A stretch of 64,000 nt of DNA, from NCBI RefSeq assembly GCF_050948215.1, contig NW_027488638.1, positions 496,001 through 560,000 of the forward strand, given 5' to 3'. Under the pieces are notes generated by a model, which was not told where the DNA came from, ran no database searches, and was given only the letters and a program-made list of their open reading frames with translations. This document shows positions 28,801 to 39,410 of this stretch, piece after piece. The translations under genes were made by a program, and so were the position numbers. The DNA comes from Halictus rubicundus. Its lineage: Eukaryota; Arthropoda; Insecta; Hymenoptera; Halictidae. Each line of letters starts with the position of its first letter. Position 1 is the first letter of the stretch.

Positions 28801-31120
28801 AGAGGATAGGATAGGATAGAGGATAGGATAGGATAGAGGATAGGATAGGATAGAGGATAGGATAGGATAGAGGATAGGATAGGATAGCGGATAGGATAGG
28901 ATACAGGATAGGATAGCATAGGGGAATTGATAGGATAGAGGATAGGATAGGATAGAGGATAGGATAGGATAGAGGATAGGATAGGATAGAGGATAGGATA
29001 GGATAGCGGATAGGATAGGATAGAGGATAGGATAGGGCAGAGGATAGGATAGGGGGTTTGATAGGATAGAGGATAGGATAGGATAGAGGATAGGATAGGA
29101 TAGAGGATAGGATAGAGGATAGGATAGGATAGAGGACAGGATAGGATAGAGGATAGGATAGGATAGAGGATAGGATAGGATAGGGGATAGGATAGGATAG
29201 AGGATTAGATAGGACAGAGGATAGGATAGTATAGAGGATAGGATAGGGATTTGATAGGATAGAGGATTGGATAGGATAGAGGACAGGATAGGATAGAGGA
29301 TAGGATAGGATAGAGGATAGGATAGGATAGAGGATAGGATAGGGCAGAGGATACGATAGGGGATTTGATAGGATAGAGGATAGGATAGGATAGAGGATAG
29401 GATAGGATAGAGGATAGAGTAGGATAGAGGATAGGATAGGATAGAGGATAGGAAAGACGGTAGGATAGGATAGAGGATAGGATAGGATAGAGGATAGGAT
29501 AGGATAGAGGATAGGATAGGATAGAGGATAGGATAGGATAGAGGATAGGATAGGATAGGATAGAGGATAGGATAGGATAGAGGATAGGATAGGATAGAGG
29601 ATAGGATAGGATAGCGGATAGGATAGGATACAGGATAGGATAGCATAGGGGAATTGATAGGATAGAGGATAGGATAGGATAGAGGATAGGATAGGATAGA
29701 GGATAGGATAGGATAGAGGATAGGATAGGATAGAGGATAGGATAGGATAGAGGATAGGATAGGATAGAGGATAGGATAGGATAGAGGATAGGATAGGATA
29801 GAGGATAGGATAGGATAGAGGATAGGATAGGATAGAGGATAGGATAGGATAGAGGATAGGATAGAGGATAGGATAGACGATAGGATAGGATAGAGGATAG
29901 GATAGGATAGAGGTTAGGATAGATGATAGGATACGATATAGGATTGGATACGATAGAGGATAGAGGATAGGATAGGATACAGGAAAGGATAGGATTGAGG
30001 ATAGGATTAGATAGAGGATAGAACAGGATAGATGATAGGATAGGATAGAGGATAGGATAGGGGATTTGATAGGATAGAGGATAGGATAGGATAGAAGATA
30101 GGATAGGATAGAGAATAGGATGGGATAGAGGATAGGATAGGATAAAGGATAGGATAGAGGATAGGATAGACGATAGGATAGGATAGAGGATAGGATAGGA
30201 TAGACGATAGGATAGGATAGGATAGGATAGGGGATTTGATAGGATAGAGGATAGGATAGGATAGAGAATTGGATACGATAGAGGATAGAGGATAGGATAG
30301 AGAATAGGATAGGATAGAGGATAGGATAGGATAGAGGATAGAGGATAGGATAGAGAATAGGATAGGATAGAGGATAGGATAGGATAGAGGATAGGATAGG
30401 GGATTTGATAGGATAGAGGATAGGATAGGATAGAAGATAGGATAGGCTAGAGAATAGGATGGGATAGAGGATAGGATAGGATAAAGGATAGGATAGAGGA
30501 TAGGATAGACGATAGGATAGGATACAGGAAAGGATAGGATTGAGGATAGATGATAGGATAGGATAGAGGATAGGATAGGATAGAGGATAGGATAGGACAG
30601 AGAATAGGATAGGGGATTTGATAGGATAGAGGATAGGATAGGATAGACGATAGGATAGGATTGGATAGAGGATAGGATAGAGGATAGGAAAGGATAGAAG
30701 ATAGGATAGGATAGAGGATAGGATAGGATAGAGGATAGGATAGGATAGAGGATAGGATAGGATAGAGGATAGAGTAGGATAGAGGATAGGATAGGATAGA
30801 GGATAGGAAAGACGGTAGGATAGGATAGAGGATAGGATAGGATAGAGGATAGGATAGGATAGAGGATAGGATAGGATAGAGGATAGGATAGGATAGAGGA
30901 TAGGATACGATAGAGGATAGGATAGGATAGAGGATAGGATAGGGGATTTGATAGGATAGAGGATAGGATAGGATAGAAGATACGATAGGATAGAGGATAG
31001 GATAGACGGTAGGATAGGATAGAGGATTGGATAGGATAGAGGATAGGATAGGATAGATGATAGGATAGGATAGAGGAGAGGATAGGATATAGGAGAGGAT
31101 AGGATAGAGGATAGGATAGG

Positions 31121-32498
31121 ATAGGATAGAGGATAGGATAGGATAGAGGATAGGATAGAGGATATAATAGGATAGAGGATAGGATAGGATAGAGGATAGG
31201 ATAGGATAGCGGATAGGATAGGATAGAGGATAGGATAGGATAGAGGATAGGATAGACGGTAGGATAGGATAGAGGATAGGATAGGATAGAGGATAGGATA
31301 GGATAGAGGATAGGATAGAGGATAGGATAGAGGATATAATAGGATAGAGGATAGGATAGGATAGAGGATAGGATAGGATAGCGGATAGGATAGGATAGAG
31401 GATAGGATAGGGCAGAGGATAGGATAGGGGGTTTGATAGGATAGAGGATAGGATAGGATAGAGGATAGGATAGGATAGAGGATAGGATAGAGGATAGGAT
31501 AGGATAGAGGACAGGATAGGATAGAGGATAGGATAGGATAGAGGATAGGATAGGATAGGGGATAGGATAGGATAGAGGATTAGATAGGACAGAGGATAGG
31601 ATAGTATAGAGGATAGGATAGGGATTTGATAGGATAGAGGATTGGATAGGATAGAGGACAGGATAGGATAGAGGATTGGATAGGATACAGGAAAGGATAG
31701 GATTGATGAGAGATGATAGGAAAAGGATAGAGGATAGGATAGGATAGACGATAGGATAGGATAGGGGATAGGATAGGATAGAGGATAGGATAGGATAGAG
31801 GAAAGGATAGGATTGATGATAGATGATGGGATAGGATAGAGGATTGGATAGGATACAGGATAGGATAAGATAGATTATATTATAGGACAGAGGATAGGAT
31901 ATGATAGAGTATACGATATTATAGAGGGTAGGATAGGATAGAGCATAGGATAGGGGATTGGATAGGATAGGATATAGGATAGGATAGGGTATTTGATAGG
32001 ATAGAGGATATTATAGGATAGAGGATAGGATAGGGGATTTGATAGGATAGAGGATAGGCTAGGATAGACGATAGGATAGGATTGGATAGAGGATAGGATA
32101 GAGGATAGGAAAGGATAGAAGATAGGATAGGATAGAGGATAGGATAGGATAGAGGATAGGATAGGATAGAGGATAGGATAGGATAGAGGATAGGATAGGA
32201 TAGAGGATAGGATAGGATAGAGGACAGGATAGGATAGAGGATAGGATAGGATAGAGGATAGGATAGGATAGAGGATAGGATAGGATAGAGGATAGGATAG
32301 GATAGAGGATAGGATAGGATAGAGGATAGGATAGGATAGAGGATAGGATAGGATAGCGGATAGGATAGGATACAGGATAGGATAGCATAGGGGAATTGAT
32401 AGGATAGAGGATAGGATAGGATAGAGGATAGGATAGGAAAGAGGATAGGATAGGATAGAGGATAGGATAGGATAGAGGATAGGATAGGATAGAGGATA
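31121..32498. repeat. Right member of the 1.38-kb duplication
   Basis: This is the partner of 24,441-25,818. Private substitutions seen here include GATAGATTATATTATAGG in place of GATAGAGGATATTATAGG near 31,871, and GGATAGGAAAGAGG in place of GGATAGGATAGAGG near 32,436. The same GGAAAGAGG state is shared with copies near 34,315 and 37,270. It therefore arose before those three copies separated and marks them as close relatives. Confidence 0.8.
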
Positions 32499-33664
32499 GG
32501 ATAGGATAGAGGATAGGATAGGATAGAGGATAGGATAGGATAGAGGATAGGATAGGATAGAGGATAGGATAGGATAGAGGATAGGATAGGATAGAGGATA
32601 GGATAGACGATAGGATAGGATAGAGGATAGGATAGGATAGAGGTTAGGATAGATGATAGGATACGATATAGGATTGGATACGATAGAGGATAGAGGATAG
32701 GATAGGATACAGGAAAGGATAGGATTGAGGATAGGATTAGATAGAGGATAGAACAGGATAGATGATAGGATAGGATAGAGGATAGGATAGAGGATAGGAT
32801 AGGGGATTTGATAGGATAGAGGATAGGATAGGATAGAAGATAGGATAGGATAGAGAATAGGATGGGATAGAGGATAGGATAGGATAAAGGATAGGATAGT
32901 GGATAGGATAGACGATAGGATAGGATAGAGGATAGGATAGGATAGACGATAGGATAGGATAGGATAGGATAGGGGATTTGATAGGATAGAGGATAGGATA
33001 GGATAGAGAATTGGATACGATAGAGGATAGAGGATAGGATAGAGAATAGGATAGGATAGAGGATAGGATAGGATAGAGGATAGGATAGGGGATTTGATAG
33101 GATAGAGGATAGGATAGGATAGAAGATAGGATAGGCTAGAGAATAGGATGGGATAGAGGATAGGATAGGATAAAGGATAGGATAGAGGATAGGATAGACG
33201 ATAGGATAGGATACAGGAAAGGATAGGATTGAGGATAGATGATAGGATAGGATAGAGGATAGGATAGGATAGAGGATAGGATAGGACAGAGGATAGGATA
33301 GGGGATTTGATAGGATAGAGGATAGGATAGGATAGACGATAGGATAGGATTGGATAGAGGATAGGATAGAGGATAGGATAGGATAGAGGACAGGATAGGA
33401 TAGAGGATAGGATAGGATAGAGGATAGGATAGGATAGGGGATAGGATAGGATAGAGGATTAGATAGGACAGAGGATAGGATAGTATAGAGGATAGGATAG
33501 GGATTTGATAGGATAGAGGATTGGATAGGATAGAGGACAGGATAGGATAGAGGATTGGATAGGATACAGGAAAGGATAGGATTGATGAGAGATGATAGGA
33601 AAAGGATAGAGGATAGGATAGGATAGACGATAGGATAGGATAGGGGATAGGATAGGATAGAGGA

Positions 33665-33950
33665 TAGGATAGGATAGAGGAAAGGATAGGATTGATGATA
33701 GATGATGGGATAGGATAGAGGATTGGATAGGATACAGGATAGGATAAGATAGAGGATATTATAGGACAGAGGATAGGATATGATAGAGTATACGATATTA
33801 TAGAGGGTAGGATAGGATAGAGCATAGGATAGGGGATTGGATAGGATAGGATATAGGATAGGATAGGGTATTTGATAGGATAGAGGATATTATAGGATAG
33901 AGGATAGGATAGGGGATTTGATAGGATAGAGGATAGGCTAGGATAGACGA
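33665..33950. repeat. GTATACGATATT block, subfamily A-beta
   Basis: The core motif begins at 33,780, with the A-beta diagnostic states (GGATAGGATAGG, GATATTATAGG). It follows the GATGAGAGATGATAGG leader and precedes the AGGCTAGGATAGACG junction, as in the copy at 25,120. It sits 1,879 bp after the core at 31,901. Confidence 0.8.
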
Positions 33951-36629
33951 TAGGATAGGATTGGATAGAGGATAGGATAGAGGATAGGAAAGGATAGAAG
34001 ATAGGATAGGATAGAGGATAGGATAGGATAGAGGATAGGATAGGATAGAGGATAGGATAGGATAGAGGATAGGATAGGATAGAGGATAGGATAGGATAGA
34101 GGACAGGATAGGATAGAGGATAGGATAGGATAGAGGATAGGATAGGATAGAGGATAGGATAGGATAGAGGATAGGATAGGATAGAGGATAGGATAGGATA
34201 GAGGATAGGATAGGATAGAGGATAGGATAGGATAGCGGATAGGATAGGATACAGGATAGGATAGCATAGGGGAATTGATAGGATAGAGGATAGGATAGGA
34301 TAGAGGATAGGATAGGAAAGAGGATAGGATAGGATAGAGGATAGGATAGGATAGAGGATAGGATAGGATAGAGGATAGGATAGGATAGGATAGAGGATAG
34401 GATAGGATAGAGGATAGGATAGGATAGAGGATAGGATAGGATAGAGGATAGGATAGGATAGAGGATAGGATAGGATAGAGGATAGGATAGGATAGAGGAT
34501 AGGATAGACGATAGGATAGGATAGAGGATAGGATAGGATAGAGGTTAGGATAGATGATAGGATACGATATAGGATTGGATACGATAGAGGATAGAGGATA
34601 GGATAGGATACAGGAAAGGATAGGATTGAGGATAGGATTAGATAGAGGATAGAACAGGATAGATGATAGGATAGGATAGAGGATAGGATAGAGGATAGGA
34701 TAGGGGATTTGATAGGATAGAGGATAGGATAGGATAGAAGATAGGATAGGATAGAGAATAGGATGGGATAGAGGATAGGATAGGATAAAGGATAGGATAG
34801 TGGATAGGATAGACGATAGGATAGGATAGAGGATAGGATAGGATAGACGATAGGATAGGATAGGATAGGATAGGGGATTTGATAGGATAGAGGATAGGAT
34901 AGGATAGAGAATTGGATACGATAGAGGATAGAGGATAGGATAGAGAATAGGATAGGATAGAGGATAGGATAGGATAGAGGATAGGATAGGGGATTTGATA
35001 GGATAGAGGATAGGATAGGATAGAAGATAGGATAGGCTAGAGAATAGGATGGGATAGAGGATAGGATAGGATAAAGGATAGGATAGAGGATAGGATAGAC
35101 GATAGGATAGGATACAGGAAAGGATAGGATTGAGGATAGATGATAGGATAGGATAGAGGATAGGATAGGATAGAGGATAGGATAGGACAGAGGATAGGAT
35201 AGGGGATTTGATAGGATAGAGGATAGGATAGGATAGACGATAGGATAGGATTGGATAGAGGATAGGATAGAGGATAGGAAAGGATAGAAGATAGGATAGG
35301 ATAGAGGATAGGATAGGATAGAGGATAGGATAGGATAGAGGATAGGATAGGATAGAGGATAGGATAGGATAGAGGATAGGATAGGATAGAGGACAGGATA
35401 GGATAGAGGATAGGATTGGATAGAGGATAGGATAGGATAGAGGATAGGATAGGATAGAGGATAGGATAGGATAGAGGATAGGATAGGATAGAGGATAGGA
35501 TAGGATAGAGGATAGGATAGGATAGCGGATAGGATAGGATACAGGATAGGATAGCATAGGGGAATTGATAGGATAGAGGATAGGATAGGATAGAGGATAG
35601 GATAGGATAGAGGATAGGATAGGATAGAGGATAGGATAGGATAGCGGATAGGATAGGATAGAGGATAGGATAGGGCAGAGGATAGGATAGGGGGTTTGAT
35701 AGGATAGAGGATAGGATAGGATAGAGGATAGGATAGAGGATAGGATAGGATAGAGGACAGGATAGGATAGAGGATAGGATAGGATAGAGGATAGGATAGG
35801 ATAGGGGATAGGATAGGATAGAGGATTAGATAGGACAGAGGATAGGATAGTATAGAGGATAGGATAGGGATTTGATAGGATAGAGGATTGGATAGGATAG
35901 AGGACAGGATAGGATAGAGGATACGATAGGATAGAGGATAGGATAGGATAGAGGATAGGATAGGGCAGAGGATACGATAGGGGATTTGATAGGATAGAGG
36001 ATAGGATAGGATAGAGGATAGGATAGGATAGAGGATAGGATAGGATAGAGGATAGAGTAGGATAGAGGATAGGATAGGATAGAGGATAGGAAAGACGGTA
36101 GGATAGGATAGAGGATAGGATAGGATAGAGGATAGGATAGGATAGAGGATAGGATAGGATAGAGGATAGGATAGGATAGAGGATAGGATAGGATAGAGGA
36201 TAGGATAGGATAGAGGATAGGATAGGATAGAGGATAGGATAGGATAGAGGATAGGATAGGATAGCGGATAGGATAGGATACAGGATAGGATAGCATAGGG
36301 GAATTGATAGGATAGAGGATAGGATAGGATAGAGGATAGGATAGGATAGAGGATAGGATAGGATAGAGGATAGGATAGGATAGAGGATAGGATAGGATAG
36401 AGGATAGGATAGGATAGAGGATAGGATAGGATAGAGGATAGGATAGGATAGAGGATAGGATAGGATAGAGGATAGGATAGGATAGAGGACAGGATAGGAT
36501 AGAGGATTGGATAGGATACAGGAAAGGATAGGATTGATGAGAGATGATAGGAAAAGGATAGAGGATAGGATAGGATAGACGATAGGATAGGATAGGGGAT
36601 AGGATAGGATAGAGGATAGGATAGGATAG

Positions 36630-36910
36630 AGGAAAGGATAGGATTGATGATAGATGATGGGATAGGATAGAGGATTGGATAGGATACAGGATAGGATAAG
36701 ATAGAGGATATTATAGGACAGAGGATAGGATATGATAGAGTATACGATATTATAGAGGGTAGGATAGGATAGAGCATAGGATAGGGGATTGGATAGGATA
36801 GGATATAGGATAGGATAGGGTATTTGATAGGATAGAGGATATTATAGGATAGAGGATAGGATAGGGGATTTGATAGGATAGAGGATAGGCTAGGATAGAC
36901 GATAGGATAG
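36630..36910. repeat. GTATACGATATT block, subfamily A-beta
   Basis: The core motif is at 36,732, 2,952 bp after the previous copy, in the same flanking context. It is the last full-length block with the GATGATGGGATAGG start. The next copy, at about 38,275, has GATGATAGGATAGG and opens the 131-bp triplication. Confidence 0.8.
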
Positions 36911-38370
36911 GATTGGATAGAGGATAGGATAGAGGATAGGAAAGGATAGAAGATAGGATAGGATAGAGGATAGGATAGGATAGAGGATAGGATAGGATAG
37001 AGGATAGGATAGGATAGAGGATAGGATAGGATAGAGGATAGGATAGGATAGAGGACAGGATAGGATAGAGGATAGGATAGGATAGAGGATAGGATAGGAT
37101 AGAGGATAGGATAGGATAGAGGATAGGATAGGATAGATAGAGGATAGGATAGGATAGAGGATAGGATAGGATAGAGGATAGGATAGGATAGCGGATAGGA
37201 TAGGATACAGGATAGGATAGCATAGGGGAATTGATAGGATAGAGGATAGGATAGGATAGAGGATAGGATAGGAAAGAGGATAGGATAGGATAGAGGATAG
37301 GATAGGATAGAGGATAGGATAGGATAGAGGATAGGATAGGATAGGATAGAGGATAGGATAGGATAGAGGATAGGATAGGATAGAGGATAGGATAGGATAG
37401 AGGATAGGATAGAGGATAGGATAGGATAGAGGATAGGATAGGATAGAGGATAGGATAGACGATAGGATAGGATAGAGGATAGGATAGGATAGAGGTTAGG
37501 ATAGATGATAGGATACGATATAGGATTGGATACGATAGAGGATAGAGGATAGGATAGGATACAGGAAAGGATAGGATTGAGGATAGGATTAGATAGAGGA
37601 TAGAACAGGATAGATGATAGGATAGGATAGAGCATAGGATAGAGGATAGGATAGGGGATTTGATAGGATAGAGGATAGGATAGGATAGAAGATAGGATAG
37701 GATAGAGAATAGGATGGGATAGAGGATAGGATAGGATAAAGGATAGGATAGTGGATAGGATAGACGATAGGATAGGATAGAGGATAGGATAGGATAGGAC
37801 GATAGGATAGGATAGGATAGGATAGGGGATTTGATAGGATAGAGGATAGGATAGGATAGAGAATTGGATACGATAGAGGATAGAGGATAGGATAGAGAAT
37901 AGGATAGGATAGAGGATAGGATAGGATAGAGGATAGGATAGGGGATTTGATAGGATAGAGGATAGGATAGGATAGAAGATAGGATAGGCTAGAGAATAGG
38001 ATGGGATAGAGGATAGGATAGGATAAAGGATAGGATAGAGGATAGGATAGACGATAGGATAGGATACAGGAAAGGATAGGATTGAGGATAGATGATAGGA
38101 TAGGATAGAGGATAGGATAGGATAGAGGATAGGATAGGACAGAGGATAGGATAGGGGATTTGATAGGATAGAGGATAGGATAGGATAGACGATAGGATAG
38201 GATTGGATAGAGGATAGGATAGAGGATAGGAAAGGATAGAAGATAGGATAGGATAGAGGATAGGATAGAGGAAAGGATAGGATTGATGATAGATGATAGG
38301 ATAGGATAGAGGATTGGATAGGATACAGGATAGGATAAGATAGAGGATATTATAGGATAGAGGATAGGAT

Positions 38371-38705
38371 ATGATAGAGTATACGATATTATAGAGGGTA
38401 GGATAGGATAGAGCATAGGATAGGTGATTGGATAGGATAGGATATAGGATAGGATAGGGGATTTGATAGGATAGAGGATATTATAGTATAGAGGATAGGA
38501 TATGATAGAGTATACGATATTATAGAGGGTAGGATAGGATAGAGCATAGGATAGGGGATTGGATAGGATAGGATATAGGATAGGATAGGGTATTTGATAG
38601 GATAGAGGATATTATAGGATAGAGGATAGGATATGATAGAGTATACGATATTATAGTTGGTAGGATAGGATAGAGCATAGGATAGGGGATTGGATAGGAT
38701 AGGAT
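38371..38705. repeat. 131-bp unit repeated about 2.6 times
   Basis: ATGATAGAGTATACGATATT starts at 38,371, 38,502 and 38,633, two exact 131-bp steps. Each is followed by AGGATAGAGCATAGGATAGG, and the first two also by ATATAGGATAGGATAGGG. The third copy has ATAGTTGGTAGG instead of ATAGAGGGTAGG and breaks off near 38,705. The first junction has GGTGATTGG and GGGGATTTG, where the second has GGGGATTGG and GGGTATTTG. Only here does this block form its own tandem array; elsewhere it occurs once per long HOR. Confidence 0.88.
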
Positions 38706-39191
38706 AGAGGATAGGACAGGGGATAGGATAGGATAGAGGATAGGATAGGACAGAGGATAGGATAGACGAGAGGATAGGATAGAGGATAGGATAGGGGATT
38801 TGATGGGATAGAGGATAGGATAGGATAGAGGATTGGATACGATAGAGGATAGAGGATAGGCTAGGATAGAGGATAGGCTAGGATAGAGGATAGGATAGAG
38901 GATAGGATAGGATAGAGGATAGGATAGGATAGAGGATAGGATAGGATAGAGGATTGGATAGGATACAGGAAAGGATAGGATAGAGGATAGGATAGGATAG
39001 AGGATAGGATAGACGATAGGATAGGATAGAGGATAGGATAGGATAGAGGATAGGATAGGATAGAGGATAGGATAGGATAGAGGTTAGGATAGAGGATAGG
39101 ATACGATATAGGATTGGATACGATAGAGGATAGAGGATAGGATAGGATACAGGAAAGGATAGGATTGAGGATAGGATTAGATAGAGGATAG
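38706..39191. repeat. Degenerate family A satellite before the insertion
   Basis: GGATA repeats with irregular variants (GGACAGGGGATAGG, GACGAGAGGATAGG, AGGCTAGGATAGAGG twice) grade into the family A module GAGGTTAGGATAG, GATACGATATAGG, CAGGAAAGGATAGG, GGATTAGATAGAGG. That module ends at the insertion point. I see no non-satellite sequence here. Confidence 0.85.
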
Positions 39192-39196
39192 AACAG
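39192..39196 (+). repeat. Left target-site duplication AACAG
   Basis: AACAG ends the left satellite flank and recurs at 39,406-39,410 on the other side of the insertion. Uninterrupted paralogues read GATAGAACAGGATAGATG with a single AACAG, for example at 39,842-39,859 and about 9,559-9,576. This supports a 5-bp duplication on insertion rather than chance. Confidence 0.75.
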
Positions 39197-39200
39197 TATT

Positions 39201-39269
39201 GAGGTTCCGTTTTGAATATCGCGCTTTCTGATTATACATAGCGCCATCTGTTGTAACCGGCAAAACCTC
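39201..39269. other. Imperfect inverted repeat inside the inserted element
   Basis: GAGGTTCCGTTTTG at 39,201-39,214 can pair with CAAAACCTC at 39,261-39,269 if the CCG is bulged out. Inside it a GCGC at 39,221-39,224 can pair with GCGC at 39,240-39,243. This could form a hairpin in single-stranded DNA or RNA. It may be chance; no function is assigned. Confidence 0.35.
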
Positions 39270-39362
39270 AACCGAGCGACGCCGACCTGCAGCGCTGGCT
39301 TAGCAGTGAAACGTTGTAGCGTGTAAACCACGTGTATTCTTTTCTTTCCACTTATTTTATTT

Positions 39363-39368
39363 AATAAA
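39363..39368 (+). promoter_or_regulatory. Candidate polyadenylation signal AATAAA
   Basis: AATAAA lies in a T/A-rich context (TTATTTTATTTAATAAACC) and is followed by a TGTGTTC stretch, the usual arrangement of a eukaryotic poly(A) site. If the element is an LTR, this would mark the R region and fix the plus strand as sense. A second AATAAA at 39,402-39,407 spans the element/flank junction and is likely incidental. Confidence 0.4.
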
Positions 39369-39405
39369 CCTGTGTTCATCAATTATCACGAGTGTAAAGT
39401 TAATA

Positions 39406-39410
39406 AACAG
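39406..39410 (+). repeat. Right target-site duplication AACAG
   Basis: This is the second copy of the 5-bp duplication, followed directly by GATAGATGATAGG. That is exactly the sequence expected after GAACAG in uninterrupted family A modules. Confidence 0.75.

Larger units (their letters stand above)
2339..37233. repeat. 31 copies of the GCATAGGGGAATTG junction marker
   Basis: The string GCATAGGGGAATTG, preceded by GCGGATAGGATAGG and ATACAGGATAGG, is a once-per-HOR landmark. It starts at 2,339, 3,920, 4,560, 5,971, 7,031, 7,736, 8,939, 9,484, 10,521, 10,708, 11,785, 13,073, 13,783, 14,781, 15,439, 16,149, 17,438, 18,484, 19,785, 21,249, 22,537, 23,247, 25,705, 27,578 (GGGAAATTG variant), 28,916, 29,643, 32,385, 34,264, 35,554, 36,293 and 37,220. 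Spacings of 710 bp occur three times and 1,288-1,290 bp four times. On the minus strand the marker supplies the ATG at which many spurious open frames appear to begin. Confidence 0.9.
2645..39089. repeat. Twelve copies of the GAGGTTAGGATAG / GATACGATATAGG module
   Basis: The module GAGGTTAGGATAGATGATAGG, followed by ATACGATATAGGATTGG and ATACGATAGAGGATAGAGG, starts near 2,645, 4,696, 7,986, 12,120, 21,594, 26,091, 27,862, 29,910, 32,640, 34,551, 37,492 and 39,080. It lies downstream of a canonical 17-mer run and upstream of the CAGGAAAGGATAGGATTGAGG and GAACAGGATAGATGATAGG stretch. It contains an isolated TTAGG pentamer, never in tandem. The copy near 4,696 reads GATACATGATAGG, and the copy near 39,080 has GATAGAGGATAGG in place of GATAGATGATAGG. 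Confidence 0.8.
1..39196. repeat. Satellite array, family A (left of insertion)
   Basis: This is tandem satellite DNA whose canonical unit is the 17-mer GGATAGAGGATAGGATA on the plus strand, with interspersed 12-mer (5+7) units. The canonical unit has 7 G, 7 A, 3 T and no C, so the plus strand is purine-rich and C appears only in variant units (GACGATAGG, GACAGG, GCGG, TACAGG, TACGATAG). Variants recur in the same order many times, which defines higher-order repeats rather than a random degenerate array. Family A is recognised by GCATAGGGGAATTG, GGTTAGGATAGATGATAGG, GTATACGATATT and AGAATAGGATGGGATAG. No sequence here departs from the GGATA theme, so there is no room for a conventional gene. 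The function is unknown; arrays of this kind are typically pericentromeric, subtelomeric or sex-chromosome heterochromatin, but the sequence does not say which. Confidence 0.97.
39197..39405 (+). mobile_element. 209-bp inserted element, probable solo LTR or short transposon remnant
   Basis: This is the only non-satellite sequence in the window. It begins TATTGAGGTTCCG and ends GTGTAAAGTTAATA. It has ordinary base composition, with GC-rich patches such as CGAGCGACGCCGACCTGC, and lies between two copies of AACAG. An AATAAA sits 37 bp before its end and a TATACATA lies at 39,233-39,240. A few hundred bp with a 5-bp target duplication and a polyadenylation signal near the 3' side fit a solo long terminal repeat of an LTR retrotransposon read on the plus strand. 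Against this, the termini are TATT...AATA rather than the usual TG...CA. There is no poly(A) tail, as a SINE or LINE end would often have, and no long terminal inverted repeat, as a DNA transposon would have. I do not recognise the family. The inner GCGCCATCT stretch reminds me of insect repeats, which is only an impression. Confidence 0.6.

Noticed and set aside
39289..39306. tRNA-like A-box (TGGCTTAGCAGTG) suggesting a tRNA-derived SINE
   Set aside because: No B-box (GGTTCGANTCC-type) follows within the expected distance and there is no poly(A) or simple tail, so a SINE is not supported.
39329..39334. CACGTG E-box and the CAGCGCTG palindrome (39,290-39,297) as regulatory sites
   Set aside because: Palindromes of 6-8 bp are expected by chance at this level of search, and nothing else supports regulation here.
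38861..39382. A 173-residue minus-strand frame starting inside the inserted element (ATG at 39,377-39,379) and running into satellite
   Set aside because: About 60 codons come from the non-satellite element and the rest are satellite. The frame is a chance fusion; I recognise no domain, and the orientation is opposite to the AATAAA signal.
39197..39405. DNA transposon (MITE) interpretation of the island
   Set aside because: Only TATT/AATA match at the ends, with no extended terminal inverted repeat. A 5-bp duplication is uncommon among the well-known MITE families. It remains a minor alternative.
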